NCBI RefSeq assembly: GCF_014200605.1
Contig: NZ_JACHCE010000002.1
Span: 673,300-737,299 of the forward strand
Source of the DNA: Pedobacter cryoconitis
GTDB lineage: Bacteria; Bacteroidota; Bacteroidia; Sphingobacteriales; Sphingobacteriaceae
Length of the DNA: 64,000 nucleotides
Reading direction: 5' to 3'
How positions within the stretch are numbered: position 1 is the first letter of the stretch; each line of letters opens with the position of its first letter. Of the stretch, positions 17,369 through 26,887 are shown piece after piece. The notes below the pieces were generated by a model. It ran no database searches and was not told the origin of the DNA. It saw nothing but the letters and a program-made list of their open reading frames with translations. Made by a program: the position numbers and the translations under genes.

Positions 17369-18154
17369 ATGATAAAGAAACACATAATAACATGTTCAAT
17401 AATTTTAGGATTATTGGTTATGGCAAAAGTGTTTGCTTACAACATGCCCCAAGCATTTAAAAGTCACAAAAAAGGACTTAACAACACTACAAAAAGTATT
17501 ACCACTACTACCACTACTATTACAGAAGAGCCTGTAAATCTGATGGCTCAGTTAAATTTTGCAGAAGAAACTTTACCTGTGGGTGACATTCGGGTGGAGC
17601 GAAAAATGAAGAAAACTCTTGCGGGATATAATTACAGTAATCTACAGACAAATCGTCTGCACCGAATGGCCGCAGAGTGGTTCCCGATTATCGAGCCGAT
17701 TCTTGCTGCTTATGGCATCCCAAATGATTTTAAATACATGCCTCTTGTTGAATCTGGTTTACAAGGCGGAATGTCTCCGAAAGGAGCAAATGGAGCCTGG
17801 CAATTTATGCCTGGTACTGCACGTACTTACGGACTCAAAGTCAACTCAGAAGTTGACGAACGTAAAAACTTACGTAAATCCACTATAGCAGCCTGCAAAT
17901 ACATCAAAGAATTGTACGGCGTTTTTGATAGCTGGACTTTAGTTGCTGCAGCTTACAATGTTGGTGATAACCACATGAGAAAGCAGATCGACAGACAAAA
18001 TCAGGATAATTATTTTAAGATGAAGCTTAACCGGGAAACCGGGGGATATGTTTATAAGCTTATTTCGATGAAACAAATTATTCAGGACCCTTCACGTTAC
18101 GGTTACCGTGCTTCTCCAAAAGGAGTACTGGCTATGAATACCCAGAGTGAATAG
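17369..18154 (+). CDS. Lytic murein transglycosylase (SLT domain)
   Basis: A 261-residue exported enzyme that cleaves peptidoglycan between MurNAc and GlcNAc, leaving 1,6-anhydro ends. The ATG at 17369 is chosen because it sits after a strong ribosome site (AAAGGAGGAAA), rare in this window, and gives a clean signal peptide (IIKKH-type start through KVFAYN). A Thr-rich linker covers residues 40-52. The SLT domain carries the catalytic Glu128 in PLVESG, then SPKGANGAWQFMPGTARTYGL and AAAYNVGDN. A LysM domain, common in related proteins, is absent. Confidence 0.92.
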   Translation: MIKKHIITCSIILGLLVMAKVFAYNMPQAFKSHKKGLNNTTKSITTTTTTITEEPVNLMAQLNFAEETLPVGDIRVERKMKKTLAGYNYSNLQTNRLHRMAAEWFPIIEPILAAYGIPNDFKYMPLVESGLQGGMSPKGANGAWQFMPGTARTYGLKVNSEVDERKNLRKSTIAACKYIKELYGVFDSWTLVAAAYNVGDNHMRKQIDRQNQDNYFKMKLNRETGGYVYKLISMKQIIQDPSRYGYRASPKGVLAMNTQSE

Positions 18155-18172
18155 GAAATCAGAATGAAATAG

Positions 18173-18198
18173 AAAAGCCGGCTTAAGCCGGCTTTTTT
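18173..18198 (+). terminator. Intrinsic terminator after the transglycosylase gene
   Basis: A perfect 24-base palindrome (AAAAGCCGGCTT and its inverse, 18173-18196) followed by a T tract, 19 bases after the stop codon. Confidence 0.85.
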
Positions 18199-18320
18199 AT
18201 GCCTGTTCAATAACAAATCTCTCTGCTCAGTTAATAATTCTTTTACTTTCTTTTAATTTACACGTGATTTTGATACGTTGTAAAACGTATATATTTAGTG
18301 AGTTTAAAAATACTCTTCTA

Positions 18321-19772
18321 ATGAAATCTGTTATACGTATAATATTAATTGGTATCGGCCCCCATTCAAAACGCGTCTATCTCCCTGTACTTACCAATTT
18401 AAGGAAGAAATTCAAGGTTGAAATCCTATTGGCAGTTGATGTTAAATCTGAAGAAAAGAAGATCAGACATCATTTCGAAAAAAATGATTATAAGGTCAAC
18501 ACCTTATTTATTGATCCTTTTACTGGTCAGATACCAGAAACCCTAAAAGCTGAGCTGGATCAGTTTGTTAATGATAATGATATCAATGCAGTTATTATAG
18601 CCACCGAACCATCGGTTCATCATGTTTATGCAGAATGGGCTTTAGGTTTAAAACTTCATATTCTAATGGATAAACCAATCAGTACGAGAGAAAATGCAGT
18701 TTCTGATCTGGAACAAGCGCATGGAATCCTTGCTGACTATCAGAACCTGCTGAAACTTTACAATGACTTCCAGTCTGAGAAATCGACTATCTTTTCTGTT
18801 AATGTTCAGCGGCGGTATCATCCGGGTTTTCAGTGTGTCATGGAGAAGATCAAAGAAGTGGGCGAAGCAACCAATTGTCCTGTGACCGCTATCAATTCCA
18901 GTCATAATGATGGACAATGGCGTTTGCCGTCAGAAATGGTTTCTCAGGATTATCATTCCTATAATAAAGGGCATGGAAAGATGTCGCATAGCGGTTATCA
19001 TTTATTTGATATCGTTAGTCAGCTTTATCATTGCACTGGCATCACTGACAAGGCACCAGACCATATGGAAGTTATCAGCTCACTGATTCAGCCCGATGGC
19101 TTTATTACACAGATGAACGAGCAGGATTATCTGACTTATTTTGAAAGTGACTACAAAGATGTGAAGACCTACGACGATCAGCAGTTATCGGAGATTTTTC
19201 AGAATTACGGAGAGATTGATGCAACCATCATGGTCAGAATGCTCAAAGACAAGAAAAACATTGCTAATATAACCATCAATCTATTGCATAACAGCTTTAG
19301 CAGAAGGAGCTGGGTGATACCTGATGCGGACCTTTATAAAGGAAATGGCCGTGTAAAACATGAATATCATAATATTCAGCAAGGCCCTTTCCAAAGCATC
19401 CAGATTCATTCATACCAGGCTAAAGACAAACATCAGTATAACAGCAGGAAAGATCACAAACCAGGCGGAAATAATCATTTTGATATTTATATATTCCGGA
19501 ATATCGGTATGCTGGGAGGAGAACATCCGCTGGAGGTGATTACAATGAAAGATCTTTCAGCAAAACACAATCTGGATGATTCCAGGCTGTTAACTGAACA
19601 GGCCAAAACGGCAGTCGTTGAAGAATTTCTTAATTTCATTCACGGACATGTGGATAAAAAAGACCTGGTCTCCAATATTGACAGCCATCTTGACGGCGTT
19701 AAAATGATGTCAGCTTCTTATGTTTCACATATTAATCATAAAGCCGGTAAAAACCCGGTTGTGAATATTTAA
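18321..19772 (+). CDS. Gfo/Idh/MocA-family oxidoreductase, divergent
   Basis: A 483-residue protein with an N-terminal Rossmann fold of the Gfo/Idh/MocA family. The glycine loop is ILIGIGPHSKRVYLPVL, a later strand reads AVIIATEPSVHHVYAEWAL, and the position of the usual EKP motif is MDKP. The C-terminal part has SGYHLFDIVSQL, where the family usually carries a conserved His and Asp. It is longer than most members (around 350 residues), with extra sequence from about 290 to 420 rich in Lys, His and Asp. The start at 18321 is preferred because the frame before it has no conserved features. It stands alone; the substrate, perhaps a sugar, is unknown. Confidence 0.75.
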   Translation: MKSVIRIILIGIGPHSKRVYLPVLTNLRKKFKVEILLAVDVKSEEKKIRHHFEKNDYKVNTLFIDPFTGQIPETLKAELDQFVNDNDINAVIIATEPSVHHVYAEWALGLKLHILMDKPISTRENAVSDLEQAHGILADYQNLLKLYNDFQSEKSTIFSVNVQRRYHPGFQCVMEKIKEVGEATNCPVTAINSSHNDGQWRLPSEMVSQDYHSYNKGHGKMSHSGYHLFDIVSQLYHCTGITDKAPDHMEVISSLIQPDGFITQMNEQDYLTYFESDYKDVKTYDDQQLSEIFQNYGEIDATIMVRMLKDKKNIANITINLLHNSFSRRSWVIPDADLYKGNGRVKHEYHNIQQGPFQSIQIHSYQAKDKHQYNSRKDHKPGGNNHFDIYIFRNIGMLGGEHPLEVITMKDLSAKHNLDDSRLLTEQAKTAVVEEFLNFIHGHVDKKDLVSNIDSHLDGVKMMSASYVSHINHKAGKNPVVNI

Positions 19773-19858
19773 AAACACGCCATTGTCATACCCATGTTTC
19801 TTTGATCCTATCCGTTTACAATAAATAAACCACGATAGGCTATTAAAAGAAAAATGGG

Positions 19859-19866
19859 TACTTTTG
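19859..19866 (+). promoter_or_regulatory. Candidate -7 box TACTTTTG for uvrA
   Basis: TACTTTTG fits TAnnTTTG and lies 57 bases before the uvrA ATG. No TTG is present at the -33 distance. Confidence 0.35.
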
Positions 19867-19923
19867 TGGCTGCAAATTTGCTTTCTTTATTTTAAAGATT
19901 TCAAGAGCGTTTTTTAGATATAT

Positions 19924-22767
19924 ATGAGCAAAAATACCATCGACCTGGGTGAACAAAAAGATGTTGAAGTATACGGTGCAAGGGTTCACAACCTCAAAAA
20001 TATAGATATTTCCTTTCCGCGTAATCAGTTGGTTGTCATCACTGGTTTAAGTGGAAGCGGTAAATCATCTCTTGCATTTGATACGATTTATGCCGAAGGA
20101 CAACGTCGTTATATGGAAACTTTCAGTGCATATTCCCGTCAGTTTATGGGAGGTATGGAAAGACCGGATGTAGATAAAGTTTCAGGATTAAGTCCTGTAA
20201 TTGCTATTGAACAGAAAACGACGAGCAAGAATCCAAGATCTACTGTAGGGACCATTACAGAGATTTACGATTTCATGCGTTTACTATACGCCCGTACTGC
20301 AGATGCTTTCTCTTACAATACCGGAGAGAAAATGGAGCGGATGAGTGAAGATCAGATTCTGAATAATATTTACAATAAATATGACGGTGTTGCAGTCAAT
20401 ATCCTTGCCCCTGTAGTTAAAGGCAGAAAAGGGCATTACCGTGAACTGTTCGAGCAAATACGTAAACAAGGATATGTTAAAGTTCGTATTGACGGAGAAA
20501 TACAGGATATGACTCCAAAAATGCAGGTGGACAGATACAAGATCCATGATATTGAAATTGTAGTAGACCGTCTGTTGGTAGATAGAAAAGATCATAAACG
20601 ATTAATAGATTCTGTACAGACCGCAATGCGGGTAGGTAAAGGGATTATTAAAATCAGCGACAAGGAGAATAATGTTTCTCATTTCAGCCGCTTTTTAATG
20701 TGCCCTACTACCGGGATCTCTTATGACGAGCCGCAACCAAATAGTTTTTCTTTCAACTCTCCGTATGGAGCCTGTGAGCAATGTGATGGTTTAGGTTATA
20801 TTTTCGTTGTAGACAGAGAATCTGTGATGCCTAATCCTAAGCTGAGTATTATGAACGGTGGATTGGCCCCGCTTGGAGAATACAGGGATATCTGGATGTT
20901 CCAGGTGATTAAAGCACTGGCAAAGAAATATAACTTCTCTCTTTCTACCCCTATAGAAAAGTTAAGTGAAGAACATATCCATATCATTCTGAACGGAAGC
21001 CCTGATTTGCTTTCTGTAGCTGTTGAATATAACAAATGGAATGTACAGAACTATCAGATCACTTTTGACGGGATTATTAAATTACTCGAAGAGCAAAACG
21101 AGAAAAAAGGAGAAGGGGCTGTTGATGATATGGAGACGTTCCGGAAACTTAAAACCTGTCCTTCCTGTAATGGTGCAAGGCTGAAAAAAGAAAGCCTGCA
21201 TTTTAAAGTAGACGGTAAGAATATTTTTGAACTGGCAGAAATGGACATTAATAGCCTGAAAGAATGGTTCACTAATGTAGAAAGCCGTTTAAATGAGAGA
21301 CAGAATACCATTGCCAAAGAAATTCTAAAAGAAATCAGGACCAGGCTGGGCTTTCTGACTGATGTAGGGCTGAATTATCTTTCACTGGACAGAACAGCAA
21401 GAACATTATCAGGAGGTGAAGCACAGCGGATACGTCTGGCCACACAAATCGGGTCACAATTAATGAATGTCATGTATATTCTCGATGAGCCAAGTATTGG
21501 TCTTCATCAGCGTGATAATGAGCGGTTGATTGGCGCGCTGAAAAACCTGCGTGATCTTGGAAATACAGTGTTGGTGGTAGAGCATGATAAAGACATGATT
21601 CTGGAAGCAGATTACGTTATTGACGTTGGTCCGGCTGCTGGTTTACATGGTGGTCAGATTGTTGCCGAAGGAACCCCTGCAGAGATTCTTAAATCAGGAA
21701 CACTGACTGCGGCCTATCTGAATGGAAATAAAGAAATTGCAGTGCCTGCAAAAAGAAGAAAAGGAAACGGGCATAAACTATCTATCATCAAAGCCAGTGG
21801 TCATAACCTGAAAGAAGTTTCGGTGGATTTTCCATTAGGTAAATTTATCGCGGTTACCGGAGTTTCCGGAAGTGGTAAATCAAGTTTGATCACAGAGACA
21901 CTTTATCCAATTTTAAACCACCATTTCTTCAGAGCGAAAAAACATCCTTTGCCTTATGAGAAGATCAATGGCATCAAAGAAATAGATAAAGTAATTGAAA
22001 TTGATCAGGCGCCAATTGGCAGAACACCAAGATCAAATCCATCTACTTATACTGGTGTTTTCTCCGATATCAGAAACTTATATGTACAACTGCCTGAAGC
22101 TAAGATAAGAGGGTATAAACCCGGCCGTTTTTCTTTCAACGTCAAAGGCGGAAGATGTGAAACATGTCAGGGGGCGGGAATGAAGGTTATTGAAATGAAT
22201 TTCCTTCCTGATGTGCATGTACCTTGTGAAGAATGCGGGGGCAGAAGATATAACAGGGAAACGCTCGAAGTACGTTACCGTGGTAAATCGATCAGCGATG
22301 TATTGGATATGAGTATTGAAGATGCCTGTGCATTTTTTGAAAACATGCCTGTTATTTACCGTAAAATCAAAACCTTAAAAGATGTTGGACTAGGGTATAT
22401 CACCCTGGGGCAATCTTCCACTACTTTATCGGGCGGTGAGGCGCAAAGAGTTAAGCTGGCTACTGAATTATCTAAAAAAGATACTGGTAAAACCTTCTAT
22501 ATTCTGGATGAACCGACAACTGGCCTGCATTTTGAAGATATCAATGTACTGTTAGGCGTACTCAATGAGTTAGTAGACAAAGGAAACACTGTCCTGGTTA
22601 TTGAACATAACCTGGATGTAGTTAAAGTTGCAGACTGGGTTATTGATTTAGGAGAAGAAGGCGGAGCAGGTGGCGGAAGAATCATTTTTGAAGGTACGCC
22701 GGAAGGCCTGATTCAAAATCCAATCAGTTTAACAGGGAAATTCCTGAAAAAAGAAATGAAACATTAG
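19924..22767 (+). CDS. uvrA: Excinuclease ABC subunit A
   Basis: UvrA is the damage-sensing ATPase of nucleotide excision repair and loads UvrB onto DNA lesions. The 947-residue length is standard. The first Walker A is GLSGSGKSS (41-49), followed by the UvrB-binding region and a zinc module CEQCDGLGY. The ABC signature is LSGGEAQRIRLATQIGS, with ILDEPSIGLHQRDN as Walker B. The second half repeats the layout: GVSGSGKSSLI, zinc finger CETCQGAG...CEECGG, LSGGEAQRVKLATELS and ILDEPTTGLHFEDI. Complete. Ten bases separate it from the nnr gene downstream. Confidence 0.98.
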   Translation: MSKNTIDLGEQKDVEVYGARVHNLKNIDISFPRNQLVVITGLSGSGKSSLAFDTIYAEGQRRYMETFSAYSRQFMGGMERPDVDKVSGLSPVIAIEQKTTSKNPRSTVGTITEIYDFMRLLYARTADAFSYNTGEKMERMSEDQILNNIYNKYDGVAVNILAPVVKGRKGHYRELFEQIRKQGYVKVRIDGEIQDMTPKMQVDRYKIHDIEIVVDRLLVDRKDHKRLIDSVQTAMRVGKGIIKISDKENNVSHFSRFLMCPTTGISYDEPQPNSFSFNSPYGACEQCDGLGYIFVVDRESVMPNPKLSIMNGGLAPLGEYRDIWMFQVIKALAKKYNFSLSTPIEKLSEEHIHIILNGSPDLLSVAVEYNKWNVQNYQITFDGIIKLLEEQNEKKGEGAVDDMETFRKLKTCPSCNGARLKKESLHFKVDGKNIFELAEMDINSLKEWFTNVESRLNERQNTIAKEILKEIRTRLGFLTDVGLNYLSLDRTARTLSGGEAQRIRLATQIGSQLMNVMYILDEPSIGLHQRDNERLIGALKNLRDLGNTVLVVEHDKDMILEADYVIDVGPAAGLHGGQIVAEGTPAEILKSGTLTAAYLNGNKEIAVPAKRRKGNGHKLSIIKASGHNLKEVSVDFPLGKFIAVTGVSGSGKSSLITETLYPILNHHFFRAKKHPLPYEKINGIKEIDKVIEIDQAPIGRTPRSNPSTYTGVFSDIRNLYVQLPEAKIRGYKPGRFSFNVKGGRCETCQGAGMKVIEMNFLPDVHVPCEECGGRRYNRETLEVRYRGKSISDVLDMSIEDACAFFENMPVIYRKIKTLKDVGLGYITLGQSSTTLSGGEAQRVKLATELSKKDTGKTFYILDEPTTGLHFEDINVLLGVLNELVDKGNTVLVIEHNLDVVKVADWVIDLGEEGGAGGGRIIFEGTPEGLIQNPISLTGKFLKKEMKH

Positions 22768-22777
22768 TCTATTTTAA

Positions 22778-24262
22778 ATGCAGAACCTGATTAATCAAGA
22801 GCAGATGCGTTCAGCAGACGTATTTACCGTTAAAAATCAAGAGATATCAGCTATTGAATTAATGGAAGCTGCGTCGGAAGCTTTTGTTGGAGAATTTATA
22901 AAAGAGATTACCGGCGAAGATACCCCAATAGATATCTTATGTGGTAAGGGAAATAACGGGGCTGATGGATTGGCTATAGCCAGAATCCTTAAAGATAAAG
23001 GATATAACCAGGTCGGCGTTTATCTGATTGATTTCTCAGGCAATGAGACCGAAGAATATAAAATAAACCTGAACCGTTTAAAAGATCTGTGGTTCCCTTT
23101 AACTACAATCAAGGCTGTTGCAGAGCTGAAAACTTTGAAAAATGGAGTTATCATTGACGCTGTTTTAGGCTCTGGTTTGAATAAAGCACTAAGTGGTCTT
23201 TATCTGGAACTGGCGCAGTTTATTAACGGATTAAATGCCCGGGTAATTGCAGTAGATATACCTACAGGTTTTCCGGCAGAAGGGATCTTAGATCAGAGTA
23301 ATGTTTATATCAGGGCAGAACTGGTTATCTGTTTTCAGCGGCCAAAGCTCAATTTCTTCTTTCCTGAATCTGCCAATGCTTTAGAACGTTTCAGGGTAGT
23401 TGAGATCGGCCTTGACGAAGATTATATTGAAAGTCTGGATTCTCCCTATAAACTTTTAAATGGGTCTGATATCAAAGCTTTATTTAAACCGAGAAAATCT
23501 TTTACACATAAAGGTACTTATGGCCATGCATTAATTATTGCAGGTCAAAAGGAGACTATGGGAGCTGCGATTCTTGCTGCTCAGGCCTGTCTTTATGGAG
23601 GGGCAGGATTGACCACGCTTTCTATCCCTGAAAGCGGATTAACAGCTTTAAATACAGCTCTGCCAGAAGTGATGTATATCAACCGTACCGCATTACAGGG
23701 GACTGAAAAATTCAATGCTGTAGCGGTGGGGCCAGGTTTGGGTACTGGTACAGAAAGTGCTGAACTACTAAAAAGCCTGTTAAAATTAAAGAAACCCTTA
23801 ATTATTGATGCTGATGCCTTACACTTGCTTGGGAATCAGAAAGATTTATTGAAAGAAGTGCCCGAAGGTTCCATATTGACCCCTCATATGAAAGAATTTG
23901 ATCATTTATTTGGTCAGCATGATTCCTGGTGGGCCCGTTTAGAAACCGCAAGGGAACAGGCTATTGAATTGAAATGTGTCATCGTACTTAAAAACCAATA
24001 TACTTTTATCGTCAATCAGAATGGGAAAGTAATGATCAATTCAACTGGAAATCCAGCAATGGCACAAGGTGGAATGGGAGATGTACTAACAGGATTGATT
24101 GCTTCATTTTCGGCTCAGGCTTACCTGGCTGAGCAGTCTGCCTATACGGCCTGTTATTTACATGGATTGTCCGGAGACCAGCTTGCGGTGTCAAAAGTTT
24201 CTGTGAAAGCATCAGCAGTCGCAGAACAGATACCTGAAGTACTAAAAGGATTAATTAAATAG
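22778..24262 (+). CDS. nnr: Bifunctional NAD(P)H-hydrate epimerase / ADP-dependent dehydratase
   Basis: This fusion repairs damaged NAD(P)H: the N-terminal YjeF domain (about 1-215) epimerises R- to S-NAD(P)HX, and the C-terminal ribokinase-like domain (about 225-494) dehydrates S-NAD(P)HX using ADP. N-domain motifs include CGKGNNGADGLAIAR and AVDIPTGFPAE. C-domain motifs include THKGTYGHALIIAG, GGAGLTTL, AVGPGLGTG, IDADAL, LTPHMKEF and the catalytic NPAMAQGGMGDVLTG. It begins 10 bp after uvrA and is likely co-transcribed. Its last 8 bp overlap the convergent anti-sigma gene. Confidence 0.95.
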   Translation: MQNLINQEQMRSADVFTVKNQEISAIELMEAASEAFVGEFIKEITGEDTPIDILCGKGNNGADGLAIARILKDKGYNQVGVYLIDFSGNETEEYKINLNRLKDLWFPLTTIKAVAELKTLKNGVIIDAVLGSGLNKALSGLYLELAQFINGLNARVIAVDIPTGFPAEGILDQSNVYIRAELVICFQRPKLNFFFPESANALERFRVVEIGLDEDYIESLDSPYKLLNGSDIKALFKPRKSFTHKGTYGHALIIAGQKETMGAAILAAQACLYGGAGLTTLSIPESGLTALNTALPEVMYINRTALQGTEKFNAVAVGPGLGTGTESAELLKSLLKLKKPLIIDADALHLLGNQKDLLKEVPEGSILTPHMKEFDHLFGQHDSWWARLETAREQAIELKCVIVLKNQYTFIVNQNGKVMINSTGNPAMAQGGMGDVLTGLIASFSAQAYLAEQSAYTACYLHGLSGDQLAVSKVSVKASAVAEQIPEVLKGLIK

Positions 24263-25202
24263 ATACGCCACCCATAGCAACCATCTTTTCCATTGTAGGA
24301 CTGATACTGCCTCCGCGTTTTTCAAGAGTTACTGCAAATGCTTGTGCATTTCCAACTTCTTTCATCGCAACCAGCAGTTTTTTAGGTTCAGCTGTTGCAT
24401 CGAATACACCAAGATCTACTGGTTTGCCATCTACAATTGCCCATAACTGATATTGATGAGCTGCATCATTTTGAGGAAGGGCCATTTTAGTGTTGTCCAC
24501 CATAACATGCTGTCCTTGTTTATGCCAGTAAACCATCATGTTAGCCTGAGGAGAGATTTTAGTTCCGGCAAGTTTAACAGCTTTCCATGTTGGATCTGCT
24601 GCAATCGTTGCGATTTCCTGTAAATCTTTATTCTCATCTTTCATAAAGCTTACTGTACTTGCAAACTTCTCTTTGTCCACATTTAAAGCAAGGATTTGCT
24701 GATTGGCAGTGGTTAACTTATCATGTGTTGAATAAAGGGCAACTACGCTGACAACTAATAAACCTACACAGGCAACCAGTGCGTATCTCAGCGTTTTTAT
24801 CGTCGAAGCCGCGTGATCAGCATTTAAAGGAACAATCTTAGCTCCATGATTTATCGCTGAACCAGAATTTATCGCAGCATGATTGTTTATCGATGAGCTA
24901 TGATTTAATGAATGGTGATTTATTGAACTGTGATTTACCGGAGCTGATCCTTTATCCGTATTTACTTCGTTAGCGGAAATACTGATTTTCTCAAAGATTT
25001 GTTTATCCAGCCCGCTGGTTGGTTCAATAGCATGTTTAATCGCATACTGTTCCATAGCAACTTCGATCGCACTAATTTCTGCTTTAACTGCAGCGTATTT
25101 AGTTGCCATCTCTTCAACTTCTTGCTGTTCACGGGCATCTAGTTGCCCGAGAACATAAAGTTCAAGTATGCCTGTTTCGATATATGCTTTTGCTTCTTCC
25201 AC
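24255..25202 (-). CDS. RskA-type anti-sigma factor with Asn/His repeat linker
   Basis: A 315-residue membrane protein expected to hold its ECF sigma partner at the inner membrane until a signal releases it. The N-terminal part (1-60) resembles the RskA sigma-binding domain (ELYVLGQLDAREQQEVEEM). Residues 89-121 are a degenerate six-residue repeat rich in Asn, His, Ser and Ile. A single membrane helix at about 140-158 (ALVACVGLLVVSVVALY) precedes a periplasmic RskA domain with YQLWAIVDGKPVDLGVF and FAVTLEKRGGSISPT. The start codon is GTG, one base after the sigma factor stop, so translation of the pair is coupled. Confidence 0.9.
   Translation of the reverse strand: MEEAKAYIETGILELYVLGQLDAREQQEVEEMATKYAAVKAEISAIEVAMEQYAIKHAIEPTSGLDKQIFEKISISANEVNTDKGSAPVNHSSINHHSLNHSSSINNHAAINSGSAINHGAKIVPLNADHAASTIKTLRYALVACVGLLVVSVVALYSTHDKLTTANQQILALNVDKEKFASTVSFMKDENKDLQEIATIAADPTWKAVKLAGTKISPQANMMVYWHKQGQHVMVDNTKMALPQNDAAHQYQLWAIVDGKPVDLGVFDATAEPKKLLVAMKEVGNAQAFAVTLEKRGGSISPTMEKMVAMGGVSI
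24845..24945. repeat. Degenerate ~18-bp tandem repeat in the anti-sigma gene
   Basis: Units built around GATTTATCG/TGATTTA recur roughly every 18 bp and encode the Ser/Ala-Ile-Asn-His repeats of the anti-sigma factor linker. Units differ by several bases, suggesting an old expansion. Confidence 0.65.
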
Positions 25203-25203
25203 T

Positions 25204-25755
25204 TTAATTAAAATGCTTTCTTAATTCCATAATAGCCATCCGGATACGGGTCTTAACCGTACCTAATGGTAAATTCAGTTCCTCTGCAGCCTCTACATGA
25301 GTATAGCCCTTAAAATAGACCATATCCAACACACTATTGAATTCAGGTTTAAGTGCAGTAACCATGTCTTTTAAACCCATCGTGTCAGCATTAAAAGTTA
25401 TCTTTCTTTGCTGGTCAATGAAATCTACGTTATTTTCTATGTCTTGGTTTTTATTGGCATTCCTAAAGTCTTTGGAACGTAGCTTATCTATGGAAAGATT
25501 ACGTGCAATATTAATCATCCATGTAAATAAACGGCCTTTAGAACTATCATAGTTGTCCGCAGAGTTCCAGATTTTAATGAAAGTATCCTGTAAAAGATCC
25601 TCAGCAATTTCAGAATGCTGTACAATTCTAAAGATTACACCTAGCAGTGCACCTGAATACATGTCGTATAGTGCCTGAATAGCGATCTTTTCGCGATCTT
25701 TCAGTGCACGCACCAGATCTTCTTCTGTAAGGGATATTTTTTTATTCGGTGCCAA
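25204..25755 (-). CDS. ECF RNA polymerase sigma factor (SigK-like)
   Basis: A 183-residue extracytoplasmic-function sigma factor. The region 2 helix is present (ALYDMYSGALLGVIFRIVQHSEIAEDLLQDTFIKIW, then GRLFTWMINIARNLSIDKLRS). After a linker, the region 4 helix-turn-helix follows (VYFKGYTHVEAAEELNLPLGTVKTRIRMAIMELRK). The only usable start in this frame is TTG at 25755, since a stop lies just upstream and the next ATG would cut region 2. The anti-sigma gene follows after one base. Regulon unknown. Confidence 0.93.
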   Translation of the reverse strand: MAPNKKISLTEEDLVRALKDREKIAIQALYDMYSGALLGVIFRIVQHSEIAEDLLQDTFIKIWNSADNYDSSKGRLFTWMINIARNLSIDKLRSKDFRNANKNQDIENNVDFIDQQRKITFNADTMGLKDMVTALKPEFNSVLDMVYFKGYTHVEAAEELNLPLGTVKTRIRMAIMELRKHFN

Positions 25756-25824
25756 TGTTTGCTAATATACAGAATGTCTAACAAGTTCAAACATATTTTT
25801 GTTTTGTTTGAAATGTCTAAGCTA

Positions 25825-26703
25825 CTAAAAATCGAAAAGGTGTTTCTCTGCATGGTATGAAGAACGGACTAATGGACCGCTTTCTACATATCTCAAGCCT
25901 TTTGCCATTCCAATTTCTTTATATTTAGCAAACTGATCAGGATGGATCCAATCTACAACCGGGTGGTGATTACGTGTTGGCTGTAAATATTGACCTAAAG
26001 TCAGGATATGTACACCATTGGCAACCAGGTCATCCATTGCTTCCAGTACATCATCTTCAGTTTCTCCCAATCCAAGCATGATACCTGTTTTAGTTCTAAG
26101 ACCGAATTCTGATATTCTTTTCAGACATTCCAGACTTCTGTCATATTTAGCCTGAACACGTACCTGTTTAGTTAAACGGCGTACAGTTTCAATGTTATGT
26201 GACATGACCTCAGGACGCTCTTCCAATACACGGTAAAGGTTATCCCAGATACCTCTGAAATCAGGGATCAAGGTCTCTAAAGTTGTCGAAGGACTTTCTC
26301 TGCGAATAGCCTGTAAAGTTTCTGCCCAGATAATAGATCCGCCATCTTTTAAATCATCACGGTCTACCGAAGTAATTACGCAGTGTTTTACCTGCATTAA
26401 TTTAACAGAGTTGGCTACACGGTTAGGCTCATCTGTATCTACAGCTTTTGGTCTGCCTGTTGCTACTGCACAAAATGAGCAGGAGCGGGTACAGATATTA
26501 CCAAGGATCATAAATGTTGCCGTACCAGCGCCCCAGCATTCGCCCATATTAGGACAATTACCGCTTTCACAAATGGTATGTAATTTATGTGTATCTACAA
26601 GACTACGCACTTGTGCATACTCTTTACCTACAGGAAGCTTAACTCTAAGCCAGTCTGGTTTACGTTGTACTGTGTTTGCTGAAACAACCGGAAGTTCGAT
26701 CAT
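25825..26703 (-). CDS. lipA: Lipoyl synthase
   Basis: LipA inserts two sulfur atoms into protein-bound octanoyl groups, finishing the lipoyl cofactor of 2-oxoacid dehydrogenases and the glycine cleavage system. The protein has 292 residues. The auxiliary 4Fe-4S cluster ligands are Cys45, Cys50 and Cys56 ([13 protein letters not shown]); the radical SAM cluster ligands are Cys71, Cys75 and Cys78 (CTRSCSFC). The C-terminal RSSYHAE contains the Ser that ligates the auxiliary cluster. TAACTTTG lies only 4 bases before the ATG, so its mRNA may be leaderless. Confidence 0.97.
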   Translation of the reverse strand: MIELPVVSANTVQRKPDWLRVKLPVGKEYAQVRSLVDTHKLHTICESGNCPNMGECWGAGTATFMILGNICTRSCSFCAVATGRPKAVDTDEPNRVANSVKLMQVKHCVITSVDRDDLKDGGSIIWAETLQAIRRESPSTTLETLIPDFRGIWDNLYRVLEERPEVMSHNIETVRRLTKQVRVQAKYDRSLECLKRISEFGLRTKTGIMLGLGETEDDVLEAMDDLVANGVHILTLGQYLQPTRNHHPVVDWIHPDQFAKYKEIGMAKGLRYVESGPLVRSSYHAEKHLFDF

Positions 26704-26707
26704 GCAG

Positions 26708-26715
26708 CAAAGTTA
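26708..26715 (-). promoter_or_regulatory. -7 box TAACTTTG four bases before lipA ATG
   Basis: Reverse strand reads TAACTTTG-CTGC-ATG. With transcription starting a few bases after the box, the ATG would be at or very near the 5' end. The same four-base spacing is found at ribH and tatD. Confidence 0.55.
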
Positions 26716-26887
26716 AGCAATAGGTTTCAATTGTTATAAACATGAAATGTATGTAAGGTGTAATGTTATGCTTAAATAGCAGGAAAATATGACAAACGGA
26801 AAGAAATAGATAGCCTCAGATTGTTGGCTTCGTAAATAATTTATGTTAATCTTGTATTACAGGTTTATAAAAGCCCGGAAAAACAAT

